Shown piece after piece: positions 6,652 to 7,699 of a stretch of 7,699 nucleotides of DNA. Numbering within the stretch: the stretch's first letter is position 1; the number at the start of each line of letters is the position of its first letter. A program made the translations under genes and the position numbers. Source of the stretch: JAAYYY01 sp032260445 (GTDB lineage: Bacteria; Chloroflexota; Anaerolineae; Promineifilales; Promineifilaceae); contig JAVVFG010000199.1 of assembly GCA_032260445.1 (NCBI GenBank), positions 1-7,699 on the forward strand, read 5' to 3'. Below the pieces are notes generated by a model. It saw only the letters and a program-made list of their open reading frames with translations. It was not told where the DNA came from and searched no databases.

Positions 6652-7699
6652 ATGGAACCTGTCGAACAACTGGTCAACGAGCGCGTGATGGCCCCCTATC
6701 TACTGCTGGCAACGTTATTCCTGTCGCTGCTGGTCCTGGCCGCGCTCGACATTGCCTTCATCTACTTGGGTCTGCTCCCTGGCCTGAGCGGCGCGACCTG
6801 GTTGCGCACCCACTTCGTCACCATCGGCATTCTCAGCGAAATGGCCTTCGCCCTGATCACCCTCGTCGTCGCCCAGGCGCGAAGCCCACAAGCAGCGCGC
6901 CGTTGGGACGTCTGGCTGACGCTCCATGCCGGCCTGCTACTGCTCCTCATCGGCCTGCCGCAGATCAACGCGACCCTGCTGATTGCTGGCGGCACCCTCA
7001 TCTTCATCGCCGTCACCCTGCTCTTCCTGCAGTTGCGTCGCGCCCGCCCGGCCCTCGCCTTCACCATGCGCGACGGGCGCCCCTTTTATGCCGTCTCTTT
7101 GCTCTACCTTCTCCTGGGCATTTTCCTCGGCACCGGCCTCTGGCTGGGGTGGGGGAAGTATATTGGCCTCGCCGGCCCCAAAGAGGTGCACGTGCATACC
7201 AACCTCTGGGGCTTCACCAGCCTCTTCTTCGCCGGCCTATTCGTTGACCTCTATCCACAATTTGCCCGCCGCGCGCTCGCTTGGCCCCGCTCGATCAGCG
7301 CCATTTTCTGGCTGATGGCCCTCGGCGCTCTCGGTATGGTCGTTGGCCCCTGGCTCCAGCTTAACCTGCTCACCTCCCTCGGCCTGGTCCTCCACACCAT
7401 CGCCACCATCTGGCTGCTCGCCAATCTCCTTAAGCCCTTGCACCGCAGCGGCAGCCGGCGATCACCCGGCTATTGGCATCTGTTCACCGCCTACATCTGG
7501 TTCTTCATCCCGGTCGTCGTTGCCCCCCTTATCGTCAGCAACGCCGAGAGCCTCGCCGTCGGCCGCATCGAACAGCAGGGCGGCGCCATCCTCATCTACG
7601 GCTGGATCCTGCCCATCTGTTACGCCCTCGTCCCCTATCTCGCCGGGCGCCTGTTCCCGCACGGGCAGGAGCTCCAGCTTGGTGGCACCTGGCTCTCCC
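6652..7699 (+). CDS. Heme-copper oxidase subunit I-like polytopic membrane protein (3' partial)
   Basis: The frame starting at ATG 6652 stays open to the window edge, giving 349 residues without a stop. AAGGAGAG six bases upstream supports the start. About ten hydrophobic helices can be drawn, roughly 13-39, 54-80, 86-103, 105-125, 146-167, 180-203, 211-232, 237-261, 276-298 and 311-335. Histidines sit near helix ends or inside helices: H54 (RTHFVTIGIL), H92 (LTLHAG), H180 and H182 (EVHVHTNLWGF), H248 (LVLHT) and H276 (YWHLF). The HVHTNLWGFTSLFFAGLFVDLYP segment, at 180-202, resembles the heme-ligand helix of cbb3-type oxidase subunit I (HVHS.ALGW...), and RTHF..IG also suits this family. I do not see the CuB-type W-x-x-x-H-x-x motif in the visible part, so this may be a heme-binding relative without oxidase activity, or a distant NnrS- or NO-reductase-related protein. 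The link to N2O respiration is by proximity only, as a terminator separates the units. Confidence 0.65.
   Translation, partial: MEPVEQLVNERVMAPYLLLATLFLSLLVLAALDIAFIYLGLLPGLSGATWLRTHFVTIGILSEMAFALITLVVAQARSPQAARRWDVWLTLHAGLLLLLIGLPQINATLLIAGGTLIFIAVTLLFLQLRRARPALAFTMRDGRPFYAVSLLYLLLGIFLGTGLWLGWGKYIGLAGPKEVHVHTNLWGFTSLFFAGLFVDLYPQFARRALAWPRSISAIFWLMALGALGMVVGPWLQLNLLTSLGLVLHTIATIWLLANLLKPLHRSGSRRSPGYWHLFTAYIWFFIPVVVAPLIVSNAESLAVGRIEQQGGAILIYGWILPICYALVPYLAGRLFPHGQELQLGGTWLS

Noticed and set aside
6567..7247. A 226-codon plus-strand open frame after the terminator
   Set aside because: Its product is Arg/Pro/His-rich and lies out of frame with the oxidase-like gene, which has a strong ribosome site, clear membrane helices and no stop to the window edge.

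Overview
The window is a high-GC bacterial stretch, entirely plus-strand, that carries most of a nitrous oxide reductase (nos) gene cluster: nosZ (3' part), a nosB-like membrane protein gene, nosD, nosF, nosY, nosL and a lipid-anchored c-type cytochrome. A strong intrinsic terminator closes it. A separate unit then begins with a polytopic membrane protein that resembles heme-copper oxidase subunit I and runs off the right edge. This is a clade II ('atypical') type of cluster. The signs are the C-T-E-F-C form of the CuA motif in NosZ, a nosB-like gene directly after nosZ, a cytochrome c in the cluster, and no nosR or nosX in view.

Layout: 2-1516 nosZ, 5' end missing; 1532-1568 a perfect 16-bp hairpin without a U-tract; 1585-2259 nosB-like; 2256-3716 nosD; 3713-4591 nosF; 4612-5445 nosY; 5442-5954 nosL; 6033-6452 cytochrome c lipoprotein; 6487-6526 terminator; 6527-6651 intergenic with a 12-bp palindrome; 6652-7699 heme-copper-oxidase-like gene, 3' end missing. 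nosB/nosD, nosD/nosF and nosY/nosL each overlap in an ATGA, which suggests tight translational coupling.

How the genes work together: NosZ reduces N2O to N2 on the outer side of the cytoplasmic membrane, using a CuA electron-entry site and a CuZ catalytic site. NosD, NosF and NosY form an ABC-type maturation complex, and NosL is a lipid-anchored Cu(I) chaperone that supplies copper for CuZ. The lipid-anchored monoheme cytochrome is a plausible electron donor to CuA, from a quinol:cytochrome c oxidoreductase encoded elsewhere. The NosB-like protein belongs to a conserved but biochemically obscure part of clade II clusters.

Organism: the taxon cannot be fixed from sequence reading alone. High GC, a compact clade II cluster, and lipid anchoring of both the copper chaperone and the cytochrome (a strategy suited to cells without a true periplasm) would fit a Chloroflexota-like bacterium. 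Other clade II N2O reducers such as Gemmatimonadota are not excluded. Nothing in the window looks like a mobile element, CRISPR array, tRNA or rRNA. Apart from the NosB-like protein, the hairpin and the terminal oxidase-like gene, it is a recognisable respiratory locus rather than an unknown system.
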